From contig VZRZ01006842.1 in the NCBI GenBank assembly GCA_013398175.1, positions 2,009,498 through 2,073,497 of the forward strand: a DNA stretch of 64,000 nucleotides. The letters are read 5' to 3'. This document shows, piece after piece, positions 34,201 through 47,700 of the stretch. Numbering within the stretch: the stretch's first letter is position 1; each line of letters opens with the position of its first letter. Source of the DNA: Climacteris rufus (Eukaryota; Chordata; Aves; Passeriformes; Climacteridae). The translations under genes were made by a program, and so were the position numbers. The notes under the pieces are model-generated. The model worked only from the letters and a program-made list of their open reading frames with translations, was not told the DNA's origin and made no database searches.

Positions 34201-35933
34201 CACTGAATAGTTATTTAAATTACCCTACAGTGTTTTGAAAATACAAAATCCCTAGATTTAGCTGCCTGTGTGGTGAGCAGCTACCTGGGGTGTAAGACAA
34301 TTTGTGTTAGTACTGTGCAAGGCATCTACATTAAATGTGAGTTAGGAAATCAATGGTTGGGATTTAATCCCCTAGGTAGTCAACAGACAATGGCAGGTAC
34401 ATTCAAAGGATAAGCAGGGAACACTGGAGGGATAACAGCAAAGTAAAGAACTTAAATTATATGCCCAGAGTAGAAAGCTTGAATTTAGTAAACCTCAGTA
34501 AACCTCACACAAGCCCTGCAAGTGGAAGATAGAACTCATTGACCATCAGTAAGTGTTTATGCCAGTCCTACACACATAAAATCAATAAAACAAGGAACAC
34601 CATGCAAAAATCAGCCTCCACAACACACTCTGTGGAGGTGGTCATTGCTTCTCTACAGCACACCAGTAAAGTGAATTTTAACATGCATTCCAGGCTGCTG
34701 CCATGAACTCTCTTCTCTGACGCCCATATTTCAGGTCATGTTTCAGGACAGTATGGCAGGATTCAGGCTAATATAAAGACTTTATAGCTACTTCCATAAT
34801 TGACTTTTGAGAACAGAAATGATCTCTTAGCTCATTAAGAGGAAAAGATAAGAAAATAATTGGACAGTTTTACTTAAAGCAACTCCTCACTAATGTGCCA
34901 ATATATCAGCTGGCAAAATTTCTCCTTCAAAGTTTAATTCAACATGAATTAATCCCTTTGAAATCTTCTACTGTGATCTCAGTTGCTCATTATTCATGAA
35001 ACAGCTACACTGACCCTTCACAGACAGATTCAAGAGGGCACAGAGTTTGTAAAATCAATACTTTCCTTCATTCCACAGACTGTGAGAGCCAAAGTCCAGG
35101 CCCTGAATCAAACCAGAAAAATGCAGGAGCCATAAATTTCACTATAGCTATTATGTGCTTATAGCTAAATGGAAACATTGCGAGTTGGACTCATACTTCA
35201 CCAGTTTTTCCTCAGCAAGTGTAATCCATTACCTGTCATACCCAAGCAAGGCAACTGCTGAAGCATTAATCCTGAATTACTCTGTGGTCACAGATAGAAA
35301 ATCATGCCATGTACATTTCAAAATGGATGCATCTTAACTCAGCATATTTGAAGGAAAATTGTTTAGAGTTAAAAAGACTAGGAATGCATTTATGCACCTG
35401 CTTTCCTGCAGTATCACTTCAGAAGGACTTTTTATTTCATGTTAGAAACTCATTTTATTAGAAGATCCAATTAGAAAATTATATCCTACTACAGAAATTA
35501 CAGCTAGCCCAAGAGCACAATTAGAGAAAAATGCATGTTTGCAAGGTCAGTTAATTTCCATATTCTTCCAAGCATTTAATAAGTGCCTTAAGAAATAATT
35601 TGGTTTTAGAGCCAGCAGGGGAAAAACACTGAATTGATCTAAGATTTACATTCCTTGTGATAATTATACATACCTTGCAAAACCTGCATACCCACACCAC
35701 AGGATCTGAATAAGTCTTTGTCAGAACCCCTTCTGGTTTTCCACTTATTTCTGAATACAACCCTTAATCTGACATGATAGGGAGAGCAGAAAGTCATTAC
35801 CCAGCTATAAATTCATAACACAGTGTAGCAACAATCAGAAGAAAGAAAGTTGCAAAATGACATTTAGACAAGTGTTACTTGAATAAAAAAAATATCCAAC
35901 TAGGAAGATATTTTATTTCTGGAATGTACAGTC

Positions 35934-35949
35934 TTTTTTTTTTTTTTTT
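35934..35949 (+). repeat. T16 homopolymer
   Basis: Sixteen consecutive T bases lie in the large intron. No retroposon body or target duplication was recognised beside it, so it may be a plain homopolymer. Confidence 0.9.
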
Positions 35950-37222
35950 CATGAGGCAGATAAACAGCATGCATTTTTAATTATATTTTGAACAGTCTAT
36001 GGAAAACAGTAATATATGGGCTGAAGCAAGATTCAAGTAAATAATTCCATCAAGAGCTGTTGACAAGATCATAACAAGCCAAGGGAGAAAATCTTTTGAT
36101 GGAATTATCTTCCCGCTGTTGTTTGTTAAGTTTTCTACACACTGAATGCAAGAGATGTTTAAATTTTTCAAATGCAAATTCAGAGAAGTTAATTAACATT
36201 AGTTGAATGGACATAAATAAACAAAATACAAACTGCCTATGCAGTTCTTCAGAAGATAAAAAGCCCTACTACTTCTTGTTACCTCATCATTTTATGAAGT
36301 AAAAATTTCATTCTTAGCTTTGTATATGGTCAATTCTTATCTCCAAAGGTGAAAAGAGAAATGAGATCCCATAAACATAAATAAGTATCTCATAGTATTC
36401 ACATTTGTATTTGAAGAAAAAACATATTCAAACCAGCCCCTTAAACACCCTGAGATAAGCAGAATTTGCCATTCACCTTTGCAAACTGCCAGTCAAGAGC
36501 TTCAGCTGGGAGGGAGATACCGAAATATTAAATCTCTTTACTCAACCATGTCTGTACAGTATATTAAGAAACTAAATAGATCCTCCTGATAATGGTTCAG
36601 AGGAGAACTATTCCCAGTAACTATTTGTTCAATGTCAAAGTCCTGATTTACTGGTAACCTCCTCTCCTGTCTAAAGTCTCCCATGTTTAAGAATCTTAGT
36701 TGCTAGAACTACCGGTCTTGTTTTTCTTAGGAGCAAAAGCAGGGAGGTATTTTTCCCTCCTGCAACTGATTAAATTCAATCTGAAAAACACAATGTACAC
36801 AACTATGTTAGCAGAATGATAAATAAATCTCTCTTTATTCTGGCCATGATACTTATCCTATAAATCTTTATGAAACAGCAAGACTTAAATTCAGCAGTTT
36901 CATACAGCTTTGCTGCTGTGGTAAAGCAGGGCTTGAAGTGGTTTTGGCTTTTGAGGAAGATTTGTAACACCACACAGTAATTTACTTAGAACGGAAAGAT
37001 GTGGCAGACAGAGACTAAACCAAAATTATAATATTTATTTTGTAATTTCATTGGTTCTTTTAATCATCCTTTACAATTGTAGGCTGACAGTAACAACACA
37101 GGGTGGGACACCTCCTATCCTTGTCACCTCATTGCAGCACTCCCTAATAACCTTCTTACCATAACATGGCATAACGTGTCCCCAGAGCTGGCAACTTTGC
37201 ACTGCCGTCCAAGGAGCAGGAA

Positions 37223-37246
37223 GAGCATTCCAGCTGTGGAATGCTC
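37223..37246. promoter_or_regulatory. Perfect inverted repeat with two TEAD-type sites
   Basis: The sequence GAGCATTCCA-gctg-TGGAATGCTC has perfect 10-bp arms and a 4-bp centre. Each arm contains CATTCCA, the MCAT-like consensus of TEAD transcription factors, in opposite orientations. The symmetry is seen directly. Regulatory use is inference. Confidence 0.35.
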
Positions 37247-40200
37247 CAGCATCCCTGAACACATGTGCACTGCTGGAAAAACAGTCCCTCTGAAAGTGTA
37301 AAATGAGTTTAATCTGCAAGGCAATGGGCTTCCTCATGAAAAACCTTGTACAAAGTATTTTTTTCCCTGCAGGTCTCAAGATTAGGTGCTGGTTTGTTGA
37401 GTTTAGCAGTATGTTGTGACTGTGAGAAAAGGTGCCAGTTCAAGGCCTACAGAGCTTCTTCACAAAAACCATCCCCCTTGAAACTCTTTCAGAGCTTGAT
37501 CCACCCAAATATTTTCAGATAACAAGGTAAGCCTATTTCCTGAAGCCTAATAGGATTACTTGCTCGCAGTCAGCAACACGACAACAACCTGTCTGGCAAA
37601 GGACAAGTTAAGCAGAACACACGGCTGTTTCTTCTCTTCATTTTGTTTGCCAGGATTGTCTCTCACACCTCTTGCTTCTTTCCCAAATTTTGCTGAGTAA
37701 CTACCTAGGTTCCTGCTTTAGCAGAAAGTAAGAAAGGACTTTCTCCTGCATCTGCATGACCTGATTTTTAGCATCAGTAAGGAATAAAGGCTTCACTGGT
37801 CATGTTCTCTGGGCACCTGGTTTTCACAGTCCTGCTCATCACTACTGCGTGGATGAAACGACTGGATGATTTTAATAAAACTTTTCAGAAAATATAAAGG
37901 TCAAAAAAATGTATTTCTTAACTCTCAAGCAAATACACAGCCATATGAAGATGGGCAAAATAGAAGTATTTCTGAGAGGAAATGTGCAATATGAATTAAA
38001 TATATCAGATATCCATGATTATATACATAAAATCAGACTGCTTATAAATTAGCAAAACCAAAAGCTTAATGCAGTTCAGGCATATCTTGATTCTATTTTT
38101 AATAAATAGATTAATGGAGCATTTTATTCAGGTTTGAGATTTGGAGATTATCTGATTTGTAATTCTCTCTAGCCTTTGTGCCCATGAAGGTCAGGCTGCT
38201 GAGTTTAGAAAATACAGATTTCAGAACCTAACTTATTTACAGAGGTTTAGCCGTCCAAGCATTTACTTGATAATTGGTATTTTTTTTTCAGTATCTCAAA
38301 TGTTCAAGATTTTCTTGCTCTGCATTAAAGGGCTATCTTGGAATTTACATTATTGACACTGCTTAGTTTAAGATAAATTCTGTTTGAAGGGTTTAATGCT
38401 ACCTTTAACCCTGACTTGTGCCAGGCTTTTGCAGCAAATCTAAATGCATTTGCACCTTATGTTACATTACTTTTCACATGCTCATTAACAGCAATCATTG
38501 ATAATGGTAGTAATTTAATTGCGCTCAGAGATCACAACTGTCATTGACTCGATCACTGGAAGTTTTCAAACATATTTCTTATTCCATATGCCAGTGGTAC
38601 CCAAACCTTGTTGGTCCCATAATGTCTTAAAAAGTCCCTGTGTCATGTGTTTATCATCTTGCCAGTGAGGGTAGGAGCTCACTTAGGGAACTATTGCTTG
38701 AGGTTTCAGTCCAATCTTTATCCAATTTTTAGGACTCTGAAGAAGTCAGGGTTTTAGGGGTAAGTTATAGGCCAGATAAACTGCTCAGGTTTCTGGACTA
38801 TGACAGAGCAAACTCTCATAGAGTTATGTGGATATAAAGCTAGGTGGAATGAAAAATTCCTTTTAAAATAAATGACATATTTTGATCAAATCTCTAGAGA
38901 TACACAATGAAAACCAGTAATTTTTATGCATACTAAACATTTTAGTATTCTTCCTAGTACAGTGAAAGGTATTTCCTGGAGGTATTGCTACCTGCTGTTT
39001 TGTAAACAATTTTCTTCAAAAAGTGAAGAATCCAAACCCTTTAGAAAGTTTAAGTCCTTCTTCTGAATAACAGAATAGTACCCTTGGCTGTTTTTAGCTC
39101 AAATTTCAGAGAAACAGTACACTAGAAGAACCCCTATCAGCTGTAAAGGTGGCAGCCCTAATGTATCTCACTATGAGTTCTCCCTTTGCAGGAGATGAAA
39201 GCACTGAAATTACTATTATTGCCAGATTAACTGAAAGAGAAAAATGGTTCTCATGGATCCAAGACACTTTTGACACTTGTTAGTGTGGTATGGATGGTGG
39301 GTTTTAAAATGTTTTAGAACATTTCTGCCTCTAAGCATCTTCAGCAGGACAAAATGCCTGATCTCCCTGTAGGCAGCCTACAGTGGATAAATAACAGCCT
39401 AAGTGGATTTACTCCCCTAACAAATTCAATCTATTGAAAGTTTAAGGGATTTAGTTCTGGCTGATTCTCATGAATTCTGAAAGACTGGGAAACGTACTGA
39501 GGCCAACACCAAGGCGCAGAAAGAGAATTTTGTGATAGGACCAAAGAAGTGGTGAATAACAATGACAAAAGTCCTCTGGTTGGTCCTCCCCAGCCCACCA
39601 TCACCATGCACATGTTCTTCAGGAATGGTAGCAGCAGACACAGAAAGCAGGGGAGCAGATTTTGGCACTTAAGACGCCTTGTCTCTGCTAGGGCAGAGGT
39701 GCCGTGCCTGCCTCACTGCATCATGCCAGGCATCGGGGCAGAATCTCTCCAGGCAGCTCACTTTGCTGCATAGGACACCTCATCTCAGAGCCAGTTTAAA
39801 TATTTCTCCAAAATGATGATGATTGTATTGGGCTTGTGAGCAAGTCACATTTTAAGTGCAAGTTATCCTTGCAACTGTGTGAATATTTAATTAACTTGAG
39901 AAACATAAAGAGTAAGTTAGATATTTATTGTTACCACGCAAAAAACCCCAAACCCAGGCAAGCTATGAAAGTGGGGAAGTGGATCTAAAATTACCAAGAA
40001 AAGAAAAAGAAAGAATGCATGCACACTATTTTTTCAGTTCAGTTTTTCTATATGAAAAAAGAAAAAAATACCATAAAAGACAGGCATGAAGCCTGTAGTT
40101 CTGCCAGAAAGAGAACAGAAAGGACTAGAAACCTCTTTATCGCCTGCTAGGAGAACTGAGAATTAAAATTCTCATCTGCAGTGTTGCAGAAAGAATTAGG

Positions 40201-41124
40201 ATGCAAGAAAGGCAACAAAAGACCAGACAGCAAGAGATTGTGGAAATATGATGGATTGCAGCAGAGAGACACACCAAGCTCAAATCCTGCATGAAAAAAA
40301 GGGTTAATGTCACCTAAAAAGGTCAGAGCTCCAGATATTAGCAGGGACTAGAGAGTTTGGAGAACTGAATTGCTGCATCGTCTCTACCCTAGACACATAC
40401 AGCCAGACAAAGGGCACTACAGACAGCAGCACAGGGCCTGCAGCAAAAATCCTCCCATGCAGTTCCAGCAGAGAAAGTATGTTTTCTTTGCATTAGTCAA
40501 GTACTTTGCTTACTTATTTTCCACCTGAAATTGCCCTGTTCTCTCCCATTTAACCTAAAATTCAGATAATTTTTGGTCTTTGACAGACCACATAAAATTA
40601 TCAGAAGCAGCGGAAATGAAAGGGCAGAAGAGTATTGCAGTAGTGAGAACAGGTTATGACAGGCTTGAAACTCTAGTGTAAACTTACCTCTTAAAATCCC
40701 CAGAACATACAATATGTACTACTACCGATATCATAGCTCTTCTACAAATAATCAGTGCTTATAATATCTAGCTTTCTTCCTTATAAAAGGTCTCCACTTG
40801 TATATCAAATCCCCCCAAAAAGTCAATTCCCAGGAAAGGTACAGAATTACTGTTATAAATACAAATCACAAAATGTCCTAAAATGGTTTTGAAGAACTGA
40901 AATTGGAGTAAAGGAATACCTACCTCATGCTGGGTAACAATTAGGATTATTGTGCTAAAATATAACAGATAGGTCCAACTATGAGAGAAGCAACTTTTAT
41001 TTCAATATTAAATTGCTAGAAAAATGAATGACTACCATTTTCCTTTGCACCAGTGCAGAAGAAAATCCTGCAAAGAACACCATTCACTTTTCTTGACTAT
41101 ATTGCTTCAGTCACTGCAAAGGCA

Positions 41125-41760
41125 AAGTGCTGCGGGTAGAAAGCATGAGTAACTCAGAGCCTTTAGCAGCGGTCTCCTGTCCTGAAGAAAGCGACTTTGG
41201 CTTCACCCAGTCTCTGATTGAACAGAGTCGAGCCGAGCCGAGCATCAGAGCTCCTGCAGAGTTTAGGCTTAGTTCAAACACAGCAATTTAATTTAAGCAG
41301 GGAAGTAAAGAGATGAGAAAGGGTTCTTTTCCGCTTATCACCAGCAAGGTTTTATTACTGGAGCATGGGGGGGTGCGGTAAAGAGGGCCAAAATGGATGT
41401 CGGGGCATCTGTTATGGTACAGAGGCGAGGGACGGGCAGTCGGGAGAGAGCCAATCACTGCGGAGGATTACAATGATTGACAGGGGCGCCGGCCAGCGAG
41501 TCGGCTGTCTGCACCGGCACAGGAACCAATGAGCTGCCCTTTTGGGAGGGGACCGCCCCTGCCGCCCTGGCCGGGGAGCCCCCATGGCTTGCTACTCCCG
41601 GCTGCATCGTGCGGGGTGGGGAAAGGACCGGCCTCTGCGGCATCGGCACAGCAGGGCCGGGCCTGGTCATCAGCCACGCCCAGAGGCACCGCAACAGCAA
41701 AGGAGCGGTAGTGTCAGAGAGGCAATTCTTCAATCACCCTGCCACCTTTTGTGGCTTTTT
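41125..41760 (-). mobile_element. GC- and CpG-rich block, probable LTR
   Basis: This 0.6-kb block differs sharply from the AT-rich intron around it. It has many CpG (for example GGGCGCCGGCCAGCGAGTCG near 41484), a GC-box-like GGGACCGCCCC, and two CCAAT boxes at about 41451 and 41527 on the plus strand. On the minus strand CCAGTAATAAAACCTTGCTG gives a polyadenylation signal near 41353, followed about 170 bp on by CTTTCTTCAGGACA, which could be an LTR end at 41178. This layout fits a minus-strand LTR, perhaps of the ERV1 type. I could not find matching TG...CA ends with a target duplication, so the borders are approximate. An alternative is a true CpG-island promoter within the intron. The 157-codon frame on the plus strand at 41477-41950 is probably a by-product of GC content. 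Confidence 0.45.
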
Positions 41761-44700
41761 CCAAAGGAGAACACCAGAGAGAACAGTCAGAGGACCTCTG
41801 ACCTCCCTTCACTTTTTGCTAACTCACTGCCTTAATGAAGATGCTTGCTCTCTTATCCTTTGTTCAAATCTCCCATTTTCAATGGGCACCTCTAACATTG
41901 CAATTGCATCTAAGATAAATTTATATGAATTTCATGTCATATTCAAGTAACACCATTCTAATGTTCTGATTGTGAGATACTTGAATACAGATGATTGTTG
42001 TAAGTGTGATAGTTAAATGGAAAGATTCACTGTTAATAACCACATTAAAACTGGATGTTGGAAACAGTATATACACACTGTTCAAAAGCCAAGTGACCAT
42101 AGGGTACTTCATGTTCAGCAATGAAGCTCTGGTGTGGCCTTCCCCTCCCTTGGTCTTACTTCTCTTTCCCTGCCAGGGCACTTGATAAGGTATTGGGTTA
42201 AGCACACACTAGCTTCTGGATTCAGATTCTTTCTACAGAAATCTAGGCCAAAACGATAATTTGAGCCAAAATGTCACTGTAATTAATTCTGGCGAAAAGT
42301 AAAAACAGGAGTCCCAAATGAAAGTTCAAGTTGCAATCCAGTTGCAGTGGTCTGCAAACAGCTTGTCCATGACTTGATCAGCTCTTGGCAGGTGCTCCCA
42401 CATACAGAAAAGAGACTCTTGTTGTTACAGATAATTACAGAAAACATCACTGTATTACTTCTTATGACAAACAGAAAGAGTCCATTAGATTTTCATTCAC
42501 TTATTCAAGTTTTTCTTTGAACATCACATTTGAACTTTGAAACACCACAAATTTTACTTCTTCCTCCTCTTATTAAAAACAGGTATGAGTCAGGCATGAT
42601 CTGTCTGCAACACTGTGAAATCTAGGAGTTTCCCAAGACTGACAAGGCACTCAGTCCACACTTTTTTTTTTGCTGTTAAACCGCTATTAAAAGCATTTGG
42701 TGGAGTTGACTATGACAAGTTCCTGGTTCAGGCCTCTGGTCATACTCAAATCTGTCAAATGTGATGGCTTACACTTGGGAATGCTGGAGTATGCAACCCC
42801 GGAAAATAAACAAGCCATCAAGGGCTCTCCCGTAGATTGTTCAGCATGTGAGTCCATCTCATTATATCTTTCTTCTTTTCCACTATCATAATACTCTGTC
42901 AGTAGAAGTAAAGTTATTTATTTGTTAAGAAAATAAATGAATCTGACATTTACTGATACTTGATTCTCTGTTCATTTGTCTTTTGTCTTATCAAATTCTT
43001 CAGTTTTGGTTTTTCTAATTTTTTGGCTTTTTGTTTGCTTGCTTTTATGATACAAAAACTTCTACCAGACTGTTTTATTTATAGTTTGAGTGTCGAAAGT
43101 AATTTCTTTTAAAATCCCTTACTTGAGACACTCACAAAAGCAGAAGTCTCTTGGGGAAGAAATGAAACAAACTGAGATATAAACCAACATGACAAATTTT
43201 AAAAAACAACAATTGAAAACAATGAAATATATTTCATAAAGCAGCCCACAATTAAATATCTGATCCTAGCTAGCCTTTTTAAAGGAATTAGAAATTCATA
43301 AGGATAATGCAAATATACCTATTTAATATTAGAGTAAAAATAAAGCCCCTTTATGTTCTAAGGTATAAATGATCCCTAAATATCCTTCCCTTAGGATTAG
43401 CATTTTCCTAAGACTTTCCTTAGAGAATGGAGATTGCCTTTGTTATTAAACCATAACTTAGAGGATTTTCAGCACTTACTTCTGAGTGATTCAAAATACG
43501 AATTTCTTGATATTACATAACATTTTTCTTTCTGACATGTAGGATTTGGGTAGAGATCAAAATTCTCAATGGTAGATGTCTAAAACTGTGACACTGAAGC
43601 AGTTAAGGACACACAGCTGATTTTCCCAGCTATTGCACACCCTTCAGTCTGTTGAGAGACACTTTGCCTAAAATTATAGCAAATAATGCATTTGAGCAGG
43701 GAAAGCAGGAAGGTCTCCTATTCTTTGTTTCTTATTACTCCCAGATATGTGACAGATTCATTTGCCACTTTAAATTACCTGAATTAATTTCTTAGCCTCT
43801 GTTTATTTTTAAAGTTTGAAGGGGGAGGAGTTGGTTTACCCCTGAGTACTAAGTCTTTATCTTTTATACACTGCTGCTTTTTATTTCTCTGAAATCAATG
43901 AACTTTACAAATACTGAAGAAAATTTAATGAGAAACTGCTAAAATGCCCTGTTTAATGCTGCTTGAAATGATCCTTCTATTTGAAAGTTATCAATTTCTA
44001 AGTCAGGTTCTGAATGCATGGCACATCAAACTTGATGGCCTTTCCCAAGGAAAGATTGTGTTTGATGATTATTTTAGGGAATAAGATCTGATGAATATTC
44101 ATATTCCAAACCTAAATTCATTGACTTACAGCTCTTCAAACTAGCCATTTGGTTTTGTCTGCCTTCTGGAATGTGTCCTAGGTGCTTGTTGCAGAGAGAC
44201 TGGATGACAACCAAGAAGTAGAAACAGTAAACTGCATTTTCAAGACTATGTCTTCTCTCTGCGGTGTCATTAAAATCAGTGGAAATTTGTGACACGTTTT
44301 AACAGGTTATTCTCCACACTGAAGTTTTCTTTTTGTGACTGGGAAGGAACATCTATTGTGATTTGCAGTTGCTCGCCTAACAATAAGAAAATTAACTTTT
44401 ACATTGCAGTGTACTGCAGTATAACTGGAGTATACACAGCCAGAAAACCCCCCCAAAATCTAAACATTCTGAGTGACTGAAGAGAGAGCATAGCATAGAG
44501 GTGGTGTAAGAAAAAATGTATCCCAGATGTAGAAATCCAGTATTGAAAAAATTGAGTCATCTTAAGTGAGGCCAGACCATCAGTTCACCAAATTCAGATA
44601 GCAGCCTTCATCCCACTGTGGCTTGGTAACCCAGCTACCATTAATGCAAATCAAAAGCTGGCAATCACTTCTTATTTCTTGTAATTCACGCATCATGAGG

Positions 44701-47700
44701 TAAACTGCCACTTTCTGATGCACTACCATTTACACATATATGCTCACCATATATGTAGACTTCAATGTACAGCCTAGTAAGTCTACAACATGCAGCCCTG
44801 TGAAAGATAAGCCTTTGAAACGGTGTTACATTTCAGGGTGAAGTGCTGAGCCATTATTTTCCTTGCAAGCCATATTTTATAGCCAATATTACCTTCTGCA
44901 ACTGAGAAATTGTCTCCTAAGGCCGTGGCATGCTATACGGTTCTATGAATCTGTCAAGAATCTACAACCCAACAACTAATCATGCAAAGTCTTAAGTAAT
45001 GAGATCTTCAGTTACTTCCTTACTATAAGTGGGACACAGCAGTTATTAGGATTGGACATGAATTCTCAGTGAGACATAGATAAGAGCAGAATACTGTATG
45101 CAACTTCAAAAATAAATTAAAACCCAAAAGGAACTTTCCATAGCTTAAAAATCTCTGTCGGTAGACAAAGGTCTTTTATTTCCCCTTGCTCAGCCAGCAG
45201 TGCTGTGCTGGCTCAAGATGTTTTGTTTGGAAACATCACAAACAAATAATATTGGGACCAGGGAAAAGGTAGGAGAACAGCTGACAGTCCCATTGACACA
45301 ATGGCTGCCTGGCAGCAAAGATTAGCAGCAGTGTTGATAGGCAAAGGCAAAGATAAGCAGGAGACAATAACCAAATCCTGCTTATACCTACCAATGACTA
45401 ACTTACAAAAGCCCGAAGCTGTGTTTGTAGGCTAGTCCTGACTTCACCTCCCCCAGTGACAACTCTCCTATGTGTACTGCAGTGGTGACCTTTTCCTACA
45501 GGGCTGAGCAGCACTAATCTACCCTGTCAGCCATCCCAGGAGCCTCTTCTATCTTTAACCTTCATACAAAACCCGTAGGTATCGTGGTAAGCAGAATTAG
45601 TGGCTGCTGCCAAAATCAAATCATTAAAGCCAAATGAGTTCATCGACATTGTTGTCACTACAATGAATAACCTAATCTCAACTACTGTAAAAATTATTGA
45701 TTAAAAGAAAATATTTGAAAGAAGTGGCTGCAGTTGTTTTCAAGAAAGTGCCTGCAGAAAAATGGAATCCGAAAAGAGCATTCTGAAAAAAATCTTATTT
45801 TGATCTAGGTTGAATTACTTTACCTAACTTCATTCTTACTGTTTCCTAATCAGTTTACTGTGAATTGCTCTAATTTAATTTGATATTCAGATATTTGATG
45901 GGTGAGAACTTCCTTAACCAATTTTTATAGCAAATATATTTTCATTATTCTATTAATACTTCCATTAACTTAGTGATACTGTAACAGTGAGATGATATTA
46001 AAAACATCGTCAGTGACAACAATAACTGTGAAATGCATAGTTTTCCTGTTTCTTCATGGTTTATGTGCCAATAGGAATTTTGAAATTGCTAAATCTCATT
46101 TTGGTTTACAGTTTTGTCTAGGAAAATGTTTATTACAACCTGCTCTGGAGGTTAGCATTCAATAGGTAGACCACCTACAGTGTGAACACAGTTGTATAAT
46201 ACCACAAACGGAGTCAGGAGATTCCTCTCCTTGATTAGATAATGAGCTCTTTCCGAGTTCTCATGTAGCAGGTGAGAAAGACCTCTGTTATTTTATAGCA
46301 GAAATCAACTATCAGTGAGAGGGGGTATCGAAAGCTCTATAAAATAGCTTTTTCCAAAAATTTACAACAAATGCAAGGGAGTAGCTCTACAGAAAAGCAG
46401 CAGTACGCTTGGCATGTTCTCTTTCATCACATCTTGGTTGTTTGTCAAATATAGCATAGTGTTCTCCACATGTGATGATTATGTAAATAATATACATTTG
46501 AATTTACTGCATAAAGCATCAGGATTACTAAACAATGACTTCTTGATTCCCTGTGGGTTGTATTTCAATTGTGTAGTTCTGCATTTATTTTCTCAGATTA
46601 ACTGATACTGACTTCCTGCCTTCAAGAATTAACTGAGCATCATTTTCAAGTGTTTCCCTGCTTTTCCTTTCAAAATGCTAGGATTCTTTTTGTCCAGATA
46701 CATCAAATTATACAGTTATCAGGGAACATTTCTCTATGTCGTTGTTACTAGGTGCTAATTGTACCTTCAAAATTAACCACTACCTTGCAGAAAATCAGTG
46801 GACTACTTTATCAAAATGGACACAAACACTACTGTCTGATAAAAGCCTCTTTTCTAATTCAATATTTATAAGATGATGAAATCTATCACTTTTCTTATTC
46901 CATCATGATCTTTATATTTTTGACTCCTGGCTCTAATATTATTTTGCTTTGTTTTTTTGCCTTTTATGTTGTGACTTCTTTCCTGACAGATCTCTCACAG
47001 ATAATCCTTTAAATGTCTTGCCTTTTATTATTTACTGCTAATTTTTATTTTAGTATTTTATGTTACTTTGGAGAAAATCCATATAAAAGCCCAGCCCCAT
47101 GGGAAGAGTCAATTTAATGAGATGCTCTGGGCAGATCATAAAACTTTTACTATGGGAAATAGAATTTTCAAGTGAGAACAGGCAAATATCATTAGTTAGC
47201 AACAGTGCAGGATTAGACTATATGCAGAAACAAAGGGGCTTTCCAATCCAAATTTCTAATTTCACAGCCCCACTGTCTCAGTACAAAATACCCTCAATCT
47301 TTTCATTAACAGTTACATTTAGGCATGCTATTTCAAGGAAGAATTCTTCTGAAAAAGAACAATGCCCAATACTCTGAAAGAAGAGCATGACTGAACCAAT
47401 AAGGAATAATATTAGGTGATGTTTTTGATTGAATTCGAACAACGGCTGTAAAGCTAATTTTGTAGGAGTTGCTTTGGGTGATCTTTACTAATAGCTACCA
47501 TAAGATGGATTATGGTATCTTCGAGATATAATACTCAAATACTTTAGCTGAATATGTTCCCTGCACACTGGAGCAACATGAAACTAAAATCTTTGCCCCA
47601 GAATATTCATAATTTCCAAAGCATTTAGGACATGACAGGATAAGAAAACAGCCAGGGTAAGCATAGAAGCATCAGTAGTGACCACATGCAAAACAGAGCA

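Noticed and set aside
37071..37379. Minus-strand frame containing a WNALP string, reminiscent of LINE reverse-transcriptase C-termini
   Set aside because: Only five residues resemble the LINE motif, the flanking residues do not fit, and no repeat structure was visible. Too weak to call.
41477..41950. 157-codon plus-strand open frame
   Set aside because: It sits in the GC-rich block where stops are rare, has no recognisable domain, and overlapping frames on both strands are equally open.
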